From Bacteroidota bacterium (GTDB taxonomy: Bacteria; Bacteroidota; Bacteroidia; Flavobacteriales; Flavobacteriaceae): DNA of 9,273 nt. The DNA lies in the NCBI GenBank assembly GCA_021793135.1, contig JAJYTI010000081.1, positions 1-9,273 of the forward strand, written 5' to 3'. A program made the position numbers and the translations under genes. The stretch's first letter is position 1; every line of letters begins with the position of its first letter. The notes beneath the pieces were generated by a model. The model saw nothing but the letters and a program-made list of their open reading frames with translations, was not told where the DNA came from and made no database searches. Of the stretch, positions 6,608-9,273 are shown in pieces.

Positions 6608-6988
6608 TCAATTTCCATTATAACTTAAAACAATAGGGGGGCGCAAAATATCATTAGAAAATATCTTATGATAAAAATTAATATAGAAAATGGGATAGGT
6701 GCAGAGCGTGATTAATGTTGTTATTAGTAAATGGTCTTGAATAAAATCCTCACAATAAACGACCGTACTTTCGTATAGAGATACTTTCTTCTCTTTTCCA
6801 GGGGTGATATCGGACGCTTTACTCATTTCTTGAGTTAAAAAACACTTTCCGTTACAACCTAGTTCAATATCTTCCTTATTTATACAAAGTTCGGTCTTGA
6901 TATAATCATAGAAAACAATATACTCCAACACTGGAAGCAAAGGCTTAAAAAGCATAAATAAAGCCATTATGAAGGTAGAGGTTTTCAT
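6608..6988 (-). CDS. Small Cys-motif membrane protein B (uncharacterised, paralogue of A)
   Basis: The 126-residue protein shares with protein A the N-terminal hydrophobic segment (about 5-28, with KP and PV near 15-20) and the cysteines at 35, 45 and 49 within ELC-x9-CNGKC, followed by FL. It also shares the near-terminal RPPI. It differs in having a second hydrophobic stretch (about 87-105, LLITTLITLCTYPIFYI) with extra cysteines at 79 and 95, so it may cross the membrane twice, placing the middle loop with the CX9CX3C motif outside. The function is unknown; metal binding or thiol exchange is inferred from the cysteines and the copper-type neighbours. It is the first gene of the unit that includes the AraC-family regulator, which starts 26 bases after it, and it has a consensus promoter ending 4 bases before the ATG. 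Confidence 0.85.
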   Translation of the reverse strand: MKTSTFIMALFMLFKPLLPVLEYIVFYDYIKTELCINKEDIELGCNGKCFLTQEMSKASDITPGKEKKVSLYESTVVYCEDFIQDHLLITTLITLCTYPIFYINFYHKIFSNDILRPPIVLSYNGN

Positions 6989-6992
6989 ACTG

Positions 6993-7024
6993 CAAAATTA
7001 TTGCTTTTATTTTGATTGCCCAAA
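6993..7024 (-). promoter_or_regulatory. Bacteroidota-type promoter of small protein B and araC
   Basis: On the minus strand TTTG (7021-7024), a 20-base spacer and a perfect TAATTTTG (6993-7000) match the Bacteroidota promoter consensus. Four bases (CAGT) then separate it from the ATG at 6988. The spacing to the start codon equals that upstream of small gene A, and flanking bases are also alike, so the promoter was probably duplicated together with the gene. The predicted mRNA would have almost no leader. Confidence 0.72.
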
Positions 7025-7037
7025 ATTGGTCATTTTG
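7010..7037. promoter_or_regulatory. Alternating TTTTG/CAAAA half-sites, candidate operator (B copy)
   Basis: On the plus strand TTTTG (7010-7014), 6 bases, CAAAA (7021-7025), 7 bases, TTTTG (7033-7037) give two overlapping inverted repeats sharing the central CAAAA, which contains the -33 element. The first pair has the same spacing and the same distance to the ATG as the copy at 5637-5652. It is a candidate binding site for the AraC-family protein, unproven. Confidence 0.4.
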
Positions 7038-7064
7038 TTTTCACCTCATAGGTAAACGATTGTA

Positions 7065-8135
7065 TTAATCAATCTTTTTTTCAATATAATCTGAATTCAT
7101 AATGCGTAAGACCCCCATATAATCCATTTTGAACTCAATAAAATCACCAACCTCCAATTGGCTTTCATTATTTTTCAAATCGATTACCATCATATCAGAG
7201 CTTGCACCAATAATACTCAAATTTTTATTTACGGGGAATAAATGAGTGTCTTCGATATCCAAAAGTCCAATATCTACGATAGCTCTAAACCCTATTTCCC
7301 CAGGCTCCATCCCTTCAAATTCTTTTTTTTCACCCGACATATTGTATCCTAATTCTCCCGAGGGTACATAGGGCTTTTCATTAAGTTCAATGATTTGTGC
7401 GTAAAGCTTAAATACGTCAGCATTCAAGTTGCTGAAAGTAGTGTTATGTATGATATTGCTTCCCAAGAACAAAGAATCACCTACTCTAAAATGATTGACG
7501 TCATTGGGTAGGGTCTTATTATAGATCAAAGGAATAGTCACAGAGGCTCCCCCTGAAATATAAGGGATAACCTGATTGAATTTTGCTTCGACCAATTGCT
7601 TATAGAGACAGAGTTGAAGTAATTTATCCTCACTGGGAAGCACTCCATACATACAGGTTAAATTGGATCCAATTCCCGTAACTTTTATATTGGGAAGATT
7701 AAATACTTTTTGATAAAAGTTTACAAACTCTTCCCGCATTACTCCCTCTCTAAGTTCTCCCAGCTCAATCATAATCAAGATCTTGTGAGTAGTTCCCATT
7801 TCTACCGCCGTATCGGATAAAAGTTTAATAGTTTCGTATTCTGTATTGAAAGTTACATCTGCACATTCTAATATTTCTCTAACATTTTCTTTTGCTGGAG
7901 GCTTGATATACACGGTTTGAACCTCAGGGGCTAATGTTTTAATTGTTTTAAGATTGGATATCCTTGAGTCACATACTTCTTTTATTCCTAAATCCAATAC
8001 TTGTTTAATAAACAGCTCGTTTCCACACAGCAGTTTTACTACAGCTGCCCATTCTATCTGGTTTTCTTTAAAAAGGTTATTAAGTTCGTTATAATTATGT
8101 TGTAATTTTTGCTTGTTTAGCGTTATGTAAGCCAT
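7065..8135 (-). CDS. Alanine/ornithine racemase family PLP-dependent enzyme
   Basis: The 356-residue protein has the alanine-racemase fold: an N-terminal barrel opening with ITLNKQKLQHNYNEL and AAVVKLLCGN, where K34 is the expected PLP-linked lysine. It goes on with a GELREG motif (126-131), the phosphate-binding SGGAS (194-198) and RVGDSLFLG (217-225). A C-terminal beta-domain ends with GASSDMMVID (310-319). The VVKLLCGN version resembles ornithine racemase-type enzymes more than the canonical Alr, whose lysine lies in a KADAYGHG motif. It is therefore likely to interconvert L and D forms of a free amino acid such as ornithine in the cytoplasm rather than supply cell-wall D-alanine. The exact substrate cannot be read from sequence. 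It starts 4 bases after the GNAT gene and probably shares its mRNA. I see no clear terminator between its stop and the promoter of small gene B. Confidence 0.8.
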   Translation of the reverse strand: MAYITLNKQKLQHNYNELNNLFKENQIEWAAVVKLLCGNELFIKQVLDLGIKEVCDSRISNLKTIKTLAPEVQTVYIKPPAKENVREILECADVTFNTEYETIKLLSDTAVEMGTTHKILIMIELGELREGVMREEFVNFYQKVFNLPNIKVTGIGSNLTCMYGVLPSEDKLLQLCLYKQLVEAKFNQVIPYISGGASVTIPLIYNKTLPNDVNHFRVGDSLFLGSNIIHNTTFSNLNADVFKLYAQIIELNEKPYVPSGELGYNMSGEKKEFEGMEPGEIGFRAIVDIGLLDIEDTHLFPVNKNLSIIGASSDMMVIDLKNNESQLEVGDFIEFKMDYMGVLRIMNSDYIEKKID

Positions 8136-8139
8136 TAAA

Positions 8140-8586
8140 TTAAGCTTTTTTATTAAGTCGCATCTCTAAGTATTTATTTGTGAAACCGAGACGCTCGTAA
8201 AGTTTCTTTGCAGGATTATTTGGATCTACGTGTAAAGCGATATCTCCTTTGGTACGTGCGATTACTTCTTGAATAATCATTTTACCAATTCCTTTTCCTC
8301 GTTGATTTTTATCGGTGGCAATATAAACTAGGATGTTTTCAGGTATATAATCACTCATTCCAGTATCATTGATAACCACAGCGCTAACTATTTGTTCATC
8401 TTCTTTAGCAACTAGTACCATACCACCAGGTTTTCCATTTCTTCCTAAGGCATAATCAATTGCTTTTTGGATATCTCTTTTAGGATCACCATACTGCTCT
8501 AGTTCATCAAATAAAAATTGAGTTATTTTTTGTTCTTCTTTTAGTGTAGGGATATTATTTAAATTGTATTCTGCAATTTGAATCAT
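8140..8586 (-). CDS. GNAT-family N-acetyltransferase
   Basis: The chosen start at 8586 gives 148 residues beginning MIQIAEYNLN, a usual first strand of a GNAT domain. An in-frame ATG at 8646 would add 20 residues (MFINIFDLFL...) that do not look like part of the fold, so I treat it as upstream sequence, though it cannot be excluded. The acetyl-CoA-binding motif NQRGKGIGKMII lies at about 94-105. The C-terminal HVDPNNPAKKLYERLGF (119-135) is the usual asparagine/tyrosine-containing end of the domain. The acceptor is unknown. The racemase gene follows after 4 bases, so the two proteins may act on related amino-acid substrates or merely be co-transcribed. Confidence 0.85.
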   Translation of the reverse strand: MIQIAEYNLNNIPTLKEEQKITQFLFDELEQYGDPKRDIQKAIDYALGRNGKPGGMVLVAKEDEQIVSAVVINDTGMSDYIPENILVYIATDKNQRGKGIGKMIIQEVIARTKGDIALHVDPNNPAKKLYERLGFTNKYLEMRLNKKA

Positions 8587-8872
8587 TGCTCTATTTTTTT
8601 CGGATTTGCCTCCATCTAAAAACAAATCAAAGATGTTTATAAACATCGGATAGATGGATTATTATTAATTTTCCGACTTGCTGTCTTAGTTTGTACAAGA
8701 AATATACCGAAATATGTATTAGCAAATTATAAAATTGGAATATCATATAATTTAAATGAGAATTTACTTTTATAGTATTCTTCCAATCGTCTGATTTTAA
8801 CGATTTTGCTACATATATAAACAAGTTTTATTTAGAGGGGAAAACTAGTAGGTTTATAGATAAAAATAATTC

Positions 8873-8887
8873 CCGACAGATTGTCGG
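8873..8887. repeat. Palindrome CCGACA-GAT-TGTCGG
   Basis: A perfect 6-bp inverted repeat with a 3-base centre stands out by its GC content in an AT-rich intergenic region. It could be a regulator binding site or a very small hairpin. It lies about 290 bases upstream of the GNAT start and downstream of the DJ-1-family terminator, so the gene it serves is unclear. Confidence 0.4.
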
Positions 8888-8948
8888 TTTGTGTTAGCTC
8901 TTATTTAATTTCTTTAAATATAAGGCAACTAAGGTATTATTAATAAAT

Positions 8949-8977
8949 AAAGCTACCTCAATTTACGAGGTAGCTTT
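8949..8977 (-). terminator. Intrinsic terminator of the DJ-1/PfpI-family gene
   Basis: AAAGCTACCTC (8949-8959) and GAGGTAGCTTT (8967-8977) form a perfect 11-bp stem with a 7-base loop, 22 bases after the stop codon of the gene that ends at 9000. On the minus strand the stem runs into CTTTATTTATTA, a broken T-tract. The plus-strand side reads CTTTTATTATTAT, so it could work in both directions. Confidence 0.78.
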
Positions 8978-8999
8978 TATTATTATGTAGAAGTCTTAT

Positions 9000-9273
9000 T
9001 TAGATATGTCTGATTTGTACTCCTAGTAATTTGTAAAATGAATTTAATATAGCTGGATGACCTGGCCATGCAGGAGATGTTACCAAATTACCATCTGTAA
9101 TCGCTTTATCAGGAGCGATCTTTTTATAAGTACCTCCCGCTAATTCTATATCTGGACCAATAGATTCGTAGGCAGTTAGTGTACGACCAGAAAGTACATC
9201 TGCAACGGTAAGAACTTGAATTCCATGGCAAATAGCAGCTACGGGTAGTTTTTTGTCAAAGAAATGACGTGTT
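9000..9273 (-). CDS. DJ-1/PfpI-family protein, C-terminal part (5' end outside window)
   Basis: The frame enters from the right edge (first complete codon at 9272-9270) and stops with TAA at 9002-9000, leaving 90 residues. The nucleophile elbow AAICHGIQVL contains the cysteine followed by histidine and glycine typical of PfpI-type members. After it come VLSGRTLTAY, a DGNLVTSPAWPGHP segment and a short C-terminal helix (ILNSFYKLLGV). Members include deglycase/glyoxalase-like stress proteins, proteases and amidase-like proteins; which activity applies cannot be told without the N-terminal half. A strong terminator follows, so it is a separate unit from the genes to the left. Confidence 0.88.
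   Translation of the reverse strand, partial: TRHFFDKKLPVAAICHGIQVLTVADVLSGRTLTAYESIGPDIELAGGTYKKIAPDKAITDGNLVTSPAWPGHPAILNSFYKLLGVQIRHI

Larger units (their letters stand above)
8587..8999. other. Gene-poor stretch between the DJ-1-family and GNAT genes
   Basis: This AT-rich interval of about 400 bases holds the hairpin terminator at 8949-8977 and a 15-bp palindrome at 8873-8887. It also contains a minus-strand open frame of 65 codons (8627-8824) that I do not believe is a gene. The part nearest the GNAT gene should contain its promoter, but I find only near-matches to TAnnTTTG and do not call one. No RNA gene was recognised. Confidence 0.6.

Noticed and set aside
5247..6988. Small Cys proteins as methanobactin-like precursor peptides
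   Set aside because: They are 122-126 residues with a membrane anchor, lack a leader-core layout, and no MbnB/MbnC-type maturation genes are present in the window.
8627..8824. Minus-strand open frame of 65 codons upstream of the GNAT gene
   Set aside because: Its composition is AT-driven (Ile, Leu, Tyr, Lys), no domain or ribosome site is visible, and it runs into the doubtful N-terminal extension of the GNAT frame. It is more likely untranslated leader sequence.

Overview
The window looks like a low-GC genome of the Bacteroidota, most likely a marine Flavobacteriaceae member. Genes lack clear Shine-Dalgarno sites, promoters match the TTTG / TAnnTTTG type, several secreted proteins carry lipoprotein signals ending in SC, and the outer-membrane receptor and regulator are of flavobacterial style. 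The genus cannot be fixed from this sequence.

Layout. Positions 1-120 hold the 3' end of a plus-strand membrane protein, probably a MATE exporter. Everything else that codes lies on the minus strand, so transcription runs from high to low coordinates. A DJ-1/PfpI-family gene enters from the right edge and ends at 9000, followed by a strong hairpin terminator. After a gene-poor stretch come a GNAT acetyltransferase and an alanine/ornithine-racemase-type PLP enzyme, spaced 4 bases apart. Then follows a seven-gene block, from 6988 down to 147: small Cys-motif protein B, an AraC-family regulator, small Cys-motif protein A (a paralogue of B), a Met/His-rich lipoprotein, a TonB-dependent receptor, an MbnP-like lipoprotein and an MbnH-like dihaem enzyme.

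The block reads as a copper acquisition or handling locus. The receptor has a CxxxM motif in its plug and an HxM motif about 180 residues later, which is the copper-site arrangement known from the OprC/NosA receptors. MbnP and MbnH are known as a copper-binding protein and the dihaem enzyme that matures it. The Met/His-rich lipoprotein and the two CX9CX3C small proteins are plausible further metal handlers, but their roles are inference.

Two transcription units are likely: B-araC, and A-lipoprotein-receptor-mbnP-mbnH. Each starts at a near-identical duplicated promoter (TTTG, 20 bases, TAATTTnG, 4 bases, ATG) that overlaps a TTTTG-N6-CAAAA inverted repeat. This geometry predicts almost leaderless mRNAs and a shared regulator, most simply the AraC protein encoded between the two paralogues. 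No RNA genes, insertion sequences or CRISPR arrays were seen.
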